Shown one piece after another: positions 22,751 to 33,726 of a stretch of 64,000 nucleotides of DNA. Numbering within the stretch: the first letter of the stretch is position 1; each line of letters starts with the position of its first letter. Under the pieces are notes generated by a model. It made no database searches. It was given only the letters and a program-made list of their open reading frames with translations, and was not told the DNA's origin. Source of the stretch: Haematobia irritans (Eukaryota > Arthropoda > Insecta > Diptera > Muscidae); NCBI RefSeq assembly GCF_050003625.1, contig NC_134398.1, forward strand, positions 27,125,211-27,189,210. Reading direction: 5' to 3'. Made by a program: the position numbers and the translations under genes.

Positions 22751-23370
22751 TACGTAAAAAATTAGAGAAATCGAATTATAATAACAACTTTTAGAACAAG
22801 CTTCAGCTCATCTCAAATTTCACCAACAGCGAAATTAATGAAAAATCCTTTAAAAAAATCAAAAAATGGCAGAATTGATATGTTTAGATGTTTTAACAAA
22901 CACAAAGTGAACCCTCTGTGACACTATAGCCAATTTAACTCAATTTTAGTTCATGGAAGTATTATTTTTTGAAAAACTTTTATTCAATTTCTTTAATTTT
23001 TTACGTACGTTAATTAATTAAAATAAACAAGAGGAAAAAATATATACAAATAAAGCATAAAGACTTGAAAAACTAATTATGTCTAAACAAATCTTCTCAA
23101 ATTTCTCCGCACGATATCGGCATTTGTAATACACTTGAGCTGAATTTTTCTGGAATTAATATAAATGTTCTAAAATTAAACAAAAAATCGACTTCCTCGT
23201 TGGTTCACTGTTTTATGAGTATACTTTGAACCATTACCTTTTCACCTCATAATAAAATAAGCCAAAATATATCATTTTCATCTGCTTTTATTGATTCATT
23301 TTTGTTTTTAACGTCTAAACACGAACTTAATACCCACTTTTAGGGAAAAATACTGTCCATCGCATCCGGC
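22751..23370. other. Low-repeat region
   Basis: AT-rich sequence without tandem units, tRNA-like cassettes or clear TIRs. No plausible exon was seen. Confidence 0.4.
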
Positions 23371-24028
23371 TTACACAAAATTTTCTATAGAAATATAATT
23401 TTGACAAAATTTTCTATACAAATCTAATTTTGACAAATTTTCTATGGAAATAAAATTTTGACTAAATTTTCTACAGAAATAAAATGTTGACAAAATTTTC
23501 TAAAGAAATGAAATTTTGACATATTTTTGTATAGAAATAAAATTTTGACAAAATTTTCTATACAATAAAATTTTTGAAAAAATTTTCTATAGAAATAAAA
23601 GTTTGGCAAAATTTTCTATGGAAATAAAATTTTGACACAATTTTCTATAGAAATAAAAATTTGACGAAATTATCTGTAGAAATACAATTTTGACAAAATT
23701 TTCTATAGAAATGAATTTTTGGCATAATTTTCTATGAAAAAAAAATAAAATGTTGACAAAATTTTCTACAGAAATGAAATTTTGGCATAAATTTTTATAC
23801 AAATAAAATTTTGACAAAATTTTCTATAGACATAAAATTTCGACAAAATTTTCTATAGGAATAACATTTTCACAAAATTTCCTATACAAATAAAATTTTG
23901 ACAAAATTTTTTATGGAAATCAAGTTTTGACAAAATTGTCTATGGCAATAAAATTTTGACAAAATTTCCTACACAAATAAAATTTTGACAAAATTTTTTA
24001 TGGAAATAAAATTTTCTATAGAAATATT
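23371..24028 (+). repeat. 29-bp tandem array, sense
   Basis: About 22 units; variants with TTTTGGCATAATTTTCTAT and TACAAATAAA alternate. The minus-strand ORF at 23587-23817 is a by-product. Confidence 0.88.
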
Positions 24029-24029
24029 T

Positions 24030-24600
24030 TTTTTTTATTTCAGCTTAAAACCATACATTGACTAAACTACAAGTGTAGCTTAACCACCAGCTGAAATAAA
24101 AAAAAAACAACAAAAAAAAACAACTACAATGCTTAAAGAACAAAACCAACAATAAAAAAACAATGGCAAAAGAAGAGGAAGCACGCTCAAAATAAACCCA
24201 GCCAATTACACTCAAATCGATGATTTGACATTGGCATAGGAAAAGAGATATGTTTGTTTTGAATTTATTTCGGCATAAGCCGACTATCATACAAAACCTT
24301 TTTTCGGAAGGTAAAAGTGTGGTTCATTGTTGGGTTTAATGAACTGCCTGAATTTATTCTGATAATTGGTTGATAGAGGATTCTGATGAGGAATGTGGTA
24401 ATTCCGAAACGTGCGTCCATCCAACCAGCTTGCAGTCAATAGAGCTTTGCCCAAATAAATTTGACAAACATTCTTTTCCTCTGTTGGTTAAGCTATACTT
24501 GTAGTTTAGTCAATATATGGTTTTAAGCTGAAATAAAAAAAAAAAAAACAAACAAAAAACAACTACAATGCTTAAAGAACAAAACCAACAATAACAAATC
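24030..24600 (-). mobile_element. Dispersed element E, foldback copy
   Basis: A reverse copy with a second, inverted copy of its start: TCAGCTTAAAACCATACATT at 24041 and AATATATGGTTTTAAGCTGA ending at 24533 form ~46-bp inverted ends. An AACAACTACAATGCTTAAAG block is repeated at both ends (~24117 and ~24559). The small ORF seen in copies 1-3 is broken here by an in-frame TGA after the Lys-Leu-Tyr that replaces KPY. This copy also extends further (24130-24240) than copy 1, including CCAGCCAATTACACTCAAAT, matched in copy 5. Confidence 0.7.
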
Positions 24601-26936
24601 AAAACGAAATAAAACTTTGACAAAATTTTCTATAGAAATAAAATTTTCACAAAATTTTCTATACAAATAAAATTTAGACAACATTTTCTATAGAAATAAA
24701 ATTTTGACAAAAAATTCTATAGAAATAAAGTTTTGACAAAATTGTCTATGGCAATAAAATTTTGACAAAATTTTCTATACAAATAAAATTTTGACAAAAT
24801 TGTCTATGGCAATAAATTTTTTACAAAATTTTCTATAGAAATAAAATTTTGACAACATTTTCTATGGAAATAAAATTTTGACAAAATTTTTTATAGATAT
24901 AAAATTTTGAGAAAAATTTTCTATAGGAAAAAAATTTTGACAAAATTTTCTATGGAAATAAAATTTTGACAAAATTGTCTATGGCAATAAAATTTTGAAA
25001 AATGTTCTATACAAATAAAATTTTGACAAAATTTTCTATGGAAATAAAATTTTGACAAAATTTTCTATAGAAATAAAATATTGACAAAATTTTCTATACA
25101 AATAAAATTTTGACACAATTTTCTATAGAAATAACATTTTGACAACATTTTCTATAGCAGTAAAATTGTGACAAAATTTTCTATAGAAATAAAATTTCGA
25201 CGAAATTTTCTATAGACATAAAATTTCGACAAAATTTTCTATAGAAATGAAATTTCGACAAAATTTTTTAAAGAAATGAAATTTTGACATAATTTTTTAT
25301 AGAAATAAAATTTTAACAAAATTTTCTTTAGAAATAAAACTTTGACAACATATTCTATAGAAATAAAATTTTGACAAAATTTTCTATAGAACGGAAATTT
25401 TGGCATAATTTTCTATAGAAATTAAATATTGACAAAAAATTCTATAGAAATAAAGTTTTGACAAAATTGTCTATGGCAATAAAATTTTGACAAAATTTTC
25501 TATAGAAATAAAATTTTCACAAAAGTTTCTATAGAAATAAAATTTTCACAAAATTTTCTATACAAATAAATTTTTGACAAAATTTTCTATATGAATAAAA
25601 TTGTGAAAAAAAAATTGTATAGAAACAAAATTTTCTATAGACACAACATTTTTTATAGAAATAAAATTTTCTATAGACACAAAATTTTTTATAGAAATAA
25701 AATTTCGACGAAATTTTCTATAGAAACATAATTTTGACAAAATTTTCTATGGAAATAAAATCTTGACAAAATTTTCTATAGGAATAAATTATTGACAAAT
25801 TTTTCTATAGAAGTAAACTTGTGACAAAATTTTCTATAGAAATAAAATTTTGACAAAATTTTCTATAGAAATAAAATTGTGACAAAATTGCCTACGGCAA
25901 TAAAATGTTGGAAAATTTTTCTATAGAAATAAAATTTTGACAAAATTTTCGTTAGAAATACAATTTTGACAAATTTTCCTATAGAAGTAAAATTGTGACA
26001 AAATTTTCTATAGAAACATAATTTTGACAAAATTTTCTACAAAAATAAAATTTTCACAAAATTTTCTATACAAATAAAATTTGACAAAAAATTCTATAGA
26101 AACAAAATTTTCTAAAGACACAAAATTTTTTATAGAAATAAAATTTTCTATAGACACAAAATTTTTTATAGAAATAAAATTTTCTATGGGAATAAAATTT
26201 TTACAAAATTTTCTATAGGAATAAAATTTTGACAAAATATTCTAACGAAACAAAATTTTGACAAATTTTCCTATGGAAGTAAAATTTTGACAAAATTTTC
26301 GTTAGAAATAAAATTTTGACAAATTTTCCTATAGAAGTAAAATTGTGACAAAATTTTCTATAGAAATAAAATTTCGACGAAATTTTCTATAGAAAATTTT
26401 GACAAAATTTTCTACAGAAATAAAATTTTTTATACAAATAAAATTTGACAAAATTTTCTATCGAAATAAAATTTTGACAAAAAATTCTATAGAAACAAAA
26501 TTTTCTATAGACACAAAATTTTTTATAGAAATAAAATTTCGACGAGATATTCTATAGAAACATATTTTTGACAAAATTTATGGAAATAAAATTTTTACAA
26601 AATTTTCTATAGGAATAAAATTTTGACAAAATATTCTAACGAAACAAAATTTTTACAAATTTTCCGATAGAAGTAAAATTGTGACAAAATTTTCTATAGA
26701 AATAAAATTTCGACGAGATTTTCTATTGAAACATAATTTTGACAAAATTTTCTATGGAAGTGAAATTTTTACGAAATTTTCTATAGAAATAAAATTTTGA
26801 CAAAATTTTGTATCGAAATAAAATTTTTTACAAAAATTTCTGTAGAAATAAAATTTTGGCAAATTTTTCTATAGAAATAACATTTTGACAAATTTTTCTA
26901 TAGAAATAAAAATGTTACACAATTTTCTATAAATTG
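24601..26936 (+). repeat. 29-bp tandem array, sense (2.3 kb)
   Basis: About eighty units, including a local variant series with ACACAAAATTTTTTATAG (25640-25690, 26120-26180, 26510-26530) that recurs about every 400-500 bp, so whole blocks were duplicated. Minus-strand ORFs at 25558-25740 and 26008-26235 are repeat translations. Confidence 0.88.
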
Positions 26937-26967
26937 ATTTTGGTATTTATTCGACCTTTTTAATTGT

Positions 26968-28066
26968 CCAATGTAGGCTATGTTAGATTAAAGTGGCAGA
27001 CCGATTAAGTTCCAGGCTCACTTAGACTATTCAGTCCATTTCGATACCACATTAACTAAAAGTACCTATTACTTATGGGCACTTCTAGTTTTAACTGCTG
27101 AACCTTCTCGATTAGTTTCTTCAGTTGAACCAACCAGATTTTTCCAAATTCATTAGCAGACTGCTTAAGTTAACGTTTTCCAGGTGCGCCAGTAATCTAA
27201 AGCTATAAGCCCCCTAAAATTGGCTTACGCCTCACACAAAATGCTGGACACTCACACAGAAGGTGTTTAATTGATTCTTTTTCCTCTGCATCATGACAGT
27301 TCATACAATAGTTATTATAATTCGCACCAATAGTTTTTGCAAAATCGTCTATCAGGCAGCCACCCGTTATAGCAGATATCTGGTGTGATATCTGACGCCT
27401 TGAGAACACTAGCATATCTTGTGTGCGGTTTAATTTTAAATGGGGCCATATTTGCTTGGTGTCGTTACAACCCATGCAATTCCCCCATTGAACATTTGCC
27501 ATCATAACAGCCTTCTCCCGCAGTAAGAGCTTGCAGGTAGCCAGAGGCATACTAACAGATTCTAGTTCCCCTGGAATATGTAAGGTGGTCCCTAGCCTTG
27601 ATAACTCATCCGCTTCGCAGTTCCCCGGTATGTTCCTATGGCCAGGCACCCATATCAGGTGAATATTGCGCTGCTCAGCCATCTCATTGAGAGATTTGCG
27701 TCAGCCGATGACCATTTTCGAGTTAAGGAACACAGAGTCCAAGGATTTTATTGCAGGTTTACAGTCTGAATATATATTAATGCAAACATTTTTTGGAACA
27801 TCAATTCTCAGCCAATTCGCCACCTCTCTTATTGCTAATATTTCAGCCTGAAAAACAATACAGTGATTAGGAAATCTTTTCGCTATTCGAAGTTCCGAAT
27901 ATACTGCGAAACCTACTTGTCCATCCAATTTGGAGCCTGCAGTGTAGAAATCTATATATTGTTTATTCCCCAGGGCATGTGTGAACCACGCCCCACTGTT
28001 GGGAATTAGAGTTTCAAACTTTTTGTCGAAAAGTGGTCTCGCCAAAGTGAAGACCGAATTGTCCAA
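26968..28066 (-). pseudogene. Non-LTR retrotransposon 3' end: RNase H domain plus 3' UTR
   Basis: Reading right to left, 28066-27701 encodes the first part of an RNase H domain: a strand ending DFYTAGSK (families normally have TDGS, so the first catalytic Asp is Ala), FQAEILAI with the catalytic Glu, and IYSDCKPAI with the second Asp. A frameshift follows; 27682-27203 resumes with VPGHRNIPGNCEADELSR, containing the last Asp. Then comes a C-x2-C...H-x4-C-like tail (CMNCHD...HLLCECP), typical of I/R1/LOA-type elements. After the stop at 27203, about 235 bp of 3' UTR ends (27060-26968) in sequence matching the SINE tail. No reverse transcriptase or endonuclease is left. The element is 5' truncated, as is common for LINEs. 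Confidence 0.85.
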
Positions 28067-29270
28067 TGTAAATCAGTAACTAATCAAGCTCAAGCTCTAT
28101 CTCGTTTCCTTCTGGTTGTTGCAATCATATGGACTAATTTGTAATACCCTGTTCCACGGTATGATGCGGGTTATAAGTATATGTTTTTGATGCTTATAGA
28201 AGTCCTTTAAATGATGTCAAAAAAACAACTATATCTTGCCATTCTCTCTTAAGGTCAAACTGTAAAATTGAAGCCCTCACAAATCCATCAATCAATGAAA
28301 TTAATTTCACTAATACGCCCCCAGGGCCAAATCAATTGAAATCACTCATACGCACTTGTATACCCAATACAATGAGAAGCTTAGCGAAACGATGTTATAA
28401 TGGCCATGTTTTTTTTTTTCAACAAGTCATACAATTTTAATTTTACTAAGATAATTATTTATTTCATTCAATGAAAATATTTTCAAGGACTTGTTTCATT
28501 GAATCCCATCATATTAAGAACTGTGGAGGAAAACGTAAAACGTTTCTTTGGGATATAAAATTATTCTTAAAGTAGTTTATGAATTTATTTCAATTTGCAT
28601 TGCATACCACATTTGTTAGCTATCTTCTTCTCATCATGCATGTGGCCTTCATTCTGATATCAAAAAATTAAAAAAAAAACAACATAATCCTTTTGCTGTA
28701 TTTAAATATTAGAGCATTATCATTCCAGCGCTTTTTTTGTACGTTTAATGGTATGGACAAATGAATGGCTAGTGGATTTTATGCCTTCGTTATGTGCGGA
28801 TAACTGGGTGTCGGGCTCATTTGTAAACCAGTTATGGACCTTCAAGTAAATTACTCTCATGTGTTAATAATCTCCGCTTTACAGAGAATGTTTGTTCAAA
28901 GCGCCATAACCATCGGATGTGTTAATACTCTGTCACCAAGGGAGTGTAAGTGTAAGGGCCGTAGCCTTTATGGTGTTTGGCGCTTTGGTGTTGGCATGAG
29001 ATTATGCAGTTCCGGGTAAAGCGGTTTTCCCTGTTCAAATAATATCTTACATTTCCGTTTTTCATATGTATTTATGAATTCGTGGTGATTCGTGCTTGAG
29101 TGCATATGGAAAATCTAAAAGTAATTAACATTGTATGAAATTACGGTTTTTTCCTGGTAGGGGATTGTGTTTTGCTCCGGTCATGTGGTCTAGAAAAAGC
29201 AAACAAAAAAAAATTAACTAGGAATTCAGAGAAGACGGAAAACTTTGAAAAAGTCATCTTTTTCCAATCA
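28067..29270. other. Low-repeat region
   Basis: No array units. TAATACCCTGTTCCACGG (28141-28158) resembles subterminal parts of mini-me-like elements, so a decayed copy may lie here. The short ORF at 28834-29019 has no recognisable features. Confidence 0.4.
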
Positions 29271-29619
29271 AGGCAAAAAAAAATCTACCAAAATTTTGTA
29301 GAAAATTTTGCCAAATAAAAAAAATATTTTTGATAAAATGTTTGTGGTTATTATGAAAAAAATGTTTCTTCGAAAGAAATGGTTCATTGTTTTATTTAAG
29401 AATTTTTAATTATTATTTTATGATCACTTCTTATAGGGAAAATTTATTTGGGCGTATAAATATCCCTTGTATTTTAAATATTTTTAGCTTGCAGCAACAA
29501 GAGAAAATTGCTACTCCCAAAAAAAGACCATTATGAGAACTTACCCATAATGGACTTTAATGTATGTTCTAAGTATGATCTGAAACGAGAAATAAATTTT
29601 TTAAAGATGTTGAAAATGA
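29271..29619 (-). repeat. 3' module of the array family, reverse
   Basis: On the minus strand, from the array outward: a CAAGGGATATTTATACGCCC block, a TTTCTTTCGAAGAAACATTT block, CATAATAACCACAAAC, then TTTTGGTAGATTTTTTTTTG. Order and spacing mirror the sense module after 3251. Confidence 0.65.
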
Positions 29620-31050
29620 AAAATTCTATTTCGATAGAAAATTTTGTCAACATTTTATTTGTAAAGAAAATTTTCGCGAAAATTTTATATCTATAGAAAA
29701 TTTTATCAAAATTTTATTTCTTGAAACAAATCTTCAAAATTTTATTTTCAAGAATTTATTTCTCTTAAATTCTTATTTCTATAGAAAATTTTGTCAAAAT
29801 TTAATTTCTATTGAAAATTTTGTTAAAATTTTATTTCGATAGGAAATTTTGTTAAAATTTTATTTCTATAGAAAATTTTATCAAAATTTTATTTCTTGAA
29901 AAAAATTTTCAAAATTTTATTTTCAAGAATTTATTTTTCTTAAATTCTTATTTCTATAGAAAATTTTGTCAAAATTTAATTTCTATTGAAAATTTTGTTA
30001 AAATTTTTTTTCGATAAGAAATTTTGTTAAAATTTTATTTCATTAGAAAATGTTATTTCTTGAAGAAAATCTTCAAAATTTTATTTCCAAGAATTTATTT
30101 TTCTTAAATTCTTATTTCTATAGAAAATTTTGTCAAAATTTAATTTCTATTGAGAATTTTGTTAAAATTTTATTTCTATAGGAAATTTTGTTAAAATTTC
30201 ATTTCTAAAGAAAATTTCATCACAATTTTATTTCTTGAAAAAAATCTTCAAAATTTTATTTCCAAGAATTAATTTTTCTTAAATTCTTATTTCTTTAGAA
30301 AATTTTGTCAAAATTTAATTTCTATTGAGAATTTTGTTAAAATTTTATTTCTATAGGAAATTTTGTTAAAATTTTATTTCTATAGAAAATTTTATTTCTT
30401 GAACAAAATCTTCAAAATTTTATTTTCAAGAATTTATTTTTCTTTAATTTTTATTTCTATAGAAATTTTTGTCAAAATTTAATTTCTATTGGCAATTTTG
30501 TTAAAATTTTATTTCTATAGAAAATTTTATTTCTTGAACAAAATCTTCAAAATTTTATTTTCAAGAATTTATTTTTCTTAAATGTTTATTTCTATAGAAA
30601 ATTTTGTCAAAATTTAATTTCTATTGAAAATTTTGTTAAAATTTTATTTCGATAGGAAATTTTGTTCAAATTTATTTCTAGAGAAAATTATGTAAAATTT
30701 TTATTTCTATAGAAAACTTTGACAAAATATTATTTCTATAGAAAATTTTGTCCGAATTTTATTTCTATTGAAAATTTTGTCAAAATGTTATTTCTATAGA
30801 AAATTTTGTCAAAATTTAATTTCTATTGAAAATTTTGTTAAACTTTTATTTCGATTAGAAATTTTGTTAAAATTTTATTTCTATAGAAAAATTATGTAAA
30901 AATTTTATTTCTATAGAAAATTTTGTCAAAATTCTTATTTCTATTGTTCGCATTTTATTTCGATAAGAAATTTTGTTAAAATTTTATTTCTGTAGAAAAT
31001 TTTGTAAAAATTTTATTTCTCTAGAAAATTTTCATAAAATTTTTTACTAT
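29620..31050 (-). repeat. 29-bp array, antisense, with higher-order repeat
   Basis: Besides plain units, a larger unit marked by TTCTTGAA...TCTTCAAAATTTTATTTTCAAGAATTTA recurs at 29721, 29896, 30060, 30235, 30399 and 30534 (spacings 175, 164, 175, 164 and 135). Each mark contains a short inverted repeat, TTCTTGAAAA with TTTTCAAGAA. Confidence 0.85.
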
Positions 31051-31149
31051 TCAATTTCTGTAAAAATTTCTTTCAAATGGCTTCGAATTATTTCATACTA
31101 CTTATGTCCATTGGAGTAAGTTCCTACTTTTTGTAGAAGTATAAGGAGT

Positions 31150-32078
31150 TTAGAAATAACATTTCGACAAAATTTTCGTTAGAAAAAAAATTTTCTATAG
31201 AAATAAAATTTTGCCCAAAATTTCTACAGAAATAAAATTTTGACGGAATCTACTATAGAAATAAAATTTTGACAAAAATTTCTATAGAAATAACATTTTG
31301 ACAAAATTTTCTATAGAAATAAAATTTTGGCCAAATTTTCTATAGAAATAAAATTTTGACAAAATGTTCTATAGAAATAGAATTTTGACACAATTTTCTA
31401 TAGAAATAAAGTTTTGACAAAATTTTCTTTACAAATAACATTTGGACAAATTTTTCTTTAGAAATAACATTTGGACAAAATTTTCAATAGAAATAAAATC
31501 CTGACAAAATTTTCTATAGAAATAATATTTTGTCAAAGTTTTCTATAGAAATAAAATTTTTACATAATTTTCTATACAAATAAAATTTTACAAAATTTCC
31601 TATCGAAATAAAATTTTAACATAATTTTCTATAGAAATAAAATTTTGGCAAAAATTTTCTATAGCAATAAAATGTTTGACAAAAATTTTTATAGAAAAAA
31701 GAATAACGCAATTTGTTAATGTTGAAATAAAATTTTGAAAAAATTACGTATAAAAATACAATTTTGACAAATTAAATTTTGACAAAATTTTCTATAGAAA
31801 TAAGATTTTAAGAAAAATAAATTCTTGAAAATAAAATTTTGAAGATTTTTTTCAAGACATAAAATTTTAACATAATTTTCTATAGAAATAAAATTTTACA
31901 AAATTTCCTATCGAAATAAAATTTTAACATAATTTTCTATAGAAATAAAATTTTGACAAAAATTTTCTATAGCAATAAAATGTTGACAACATTTTTTATA
32001 GAAAAAAGAATAACGCAATTTGTTAATGTTGAAATAAAATTTTGAAAAAATTGTCTATAAAAATACAATTTTGACACA
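31150..32078 (+). repeat. 29-bp tandem array, sense, with ~307-bp block duplication
   Basis: Block 31562-31780 recurs at 31869-32078, including the unusual GAAAAAAGAATAACGCAATT. A sense-strand version of the CTTGAAAATAAAATTTTGAAG variant (31822) links it to the antisense higher-order array nearby. About 100 bp (31051-31149) between the two arrays holds no repeat. Confidence 0.85.
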
Positions 32079-32079
32079 A

Positions 32080-33095
32080 TCTAATTATACAATTATTTTT
32101 CGAGCTTTATGGACAGATATAGATTAAGGAACATGGTTAATAGAGCCATTGAAAAGAAAACGCCAGATACCAATCTATACACGCCTGGACTGTACATGTT
32201 TCGGTTCGGGCGAATGAACCTTTCCACAGCCTTTAGTATAGATCTGGCTGGGAGAGATAACTCAATTTTGGGCCCTTTATGCTAACTCCTTATGGACAAA
32301 ACATTTGGGAAATTTCCTCTTACAAATTGAATCATCTTTTCTCCCACTGTACATCATTTTTTCATATAACTTACAAGTCCCTTAATCTTATTTTTATTTC
32401 GTTTTGTTGCATAGTAATGCAACAACATGAAATTTATTTTTAGAAAGCTAATTTGTTAGAATTCACCTAAGTGGTGAACAGTCGAACAATGCTTATTGTT
32501 TCTACAGTCAACTACAACATATGACGATTAACAGAAACTGGTTTCCAGGATACAACAACAATTCTAACGCGTACATTAGTAGGGAAAAAACACGACTAAT
32601 GTACGCGTTAGAATTGTTGTTGTATCCTGGAAACCAGTTTCTGTTAATCGTCATATGTTGTAGTTGACTGTAGAAACAATAAGCATTGTTCGACTGTTCA
32701 CCACTTAGGTGAATTCTAACAAATTAGCTTTCTAAAAATAAATTTCGTGTTGTTGCATTACTATGCAACAAAACGAAATAAAAATAAGATTAAGGGACTT
32801 GTGAGTTATATGAAAAGATGATGTACAGTGGGAGAAAAGATGATTCAATTTGTAAGAGGAAATTTCCCAAATGTTTTCTCCATAAGGAGTTAGCATAAAG
32901 GGCCCAAAATTGAGTTATCTCTCCCAGCCAGATCTATACTAAAGGCTGTGGAAAGGTTCATTCGCCCGAACCGAAACATGTACAGTCCAGGCGTGTATAG
33001 ATTGGTATCTGGCGTTTTCTTTTCAATGGCTCTATTAACCATGTTCCTTAATCTATATCTGTCCATAAAGCTCGAAAAATAATTGTATAATTAGA
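32080..33095. repeat. Near-perfect 1-kb palindrome (foldback), arms of 501 bp
   Basis: The left arm (32080-32580) and right arm (32595-33095) are reverse complements with only four mismatches found by eye, separated by a 14-bp loop (32581-32594). The outer ends are TCTAATTATACAATTATTTT and its complement. A smaller hairpin, GTTGCATAGTAATGCAAC, lies within each arm. No ORF of useful length and no known protein similarity was seen. It interrupts 29-bp array sequence on both sides. Possible readings: a foldback transposon, a recent inverted duplication of an unknown repeat, or a hairpin-RNA source locus. No target duplication was found. Confidence 0.93.
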
Positions 33096-33139
33096 TATAA
33101 TGCATTTGGACGTCAATTGCCTGTTTCGTTATCAGGCTA

Positions 33140-33726
33140 ACATGAAATATAATTTTGACACAATTTTCTATAGAAACAAAATTTTCTTTATAAATAAAAT
33201 TTGACAAAATTTTCAATAGAAATAAAATTTTGACCAAATTTTTTATATAAATCAATTTTTGACAAAATTTTCTATAAAAATATAATCTTGACAAAATTTT
33301 CTTCGGAAATATAATCTTGACAAAATTTTCTTCGGAAATAAAATTTTGACAAAATTTTCTACGGAAATAAAATTTTGTCAAAATTTGCTATCAAAATAAA
33401 ATTTTTACTTTATTTTCTATAGAAATAAAATTTTACAAAATTTCCCATTGAAATGCAATTTTGACTAAATTCTCTATAGAAGTAAAATTTTGATAAAAAT
33501 TTCTATAGAAACAAAGTTGTGACAATATTTTCTACATAAATCAAATTTTGAGAAAATATTGTATAGAAATTAGAATAACAAAATTTTATATTGAAATAAA
33601 ATTTTAGAAAATTTTCTATAGAAATAAAATTTTTACAAAATATTATATATCAAAATAAGAATAACAAAATTTTATATTGAAATAAAATTTTGACAAAATT
33701 TTCTATAGAAATAAAATTTGACAAAA
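33140..33726 (+). repeat. 29-bp tandem array, sense
   Basis: Its last ~300 bp (AAATTTCCCATTGAAATGCA through AATAAAATTTGACAAAA) match 35034-35340 on the other side of the Helitron, showing where the element landed in an already duplicated block. Confidence 0.86.

Noticed and set aside
24601..26936. CRISPR-like repeat-spacer array
   Set aside because: Units are contiguous with no unique spacers, highly degenerate and in a eukaryotic context.
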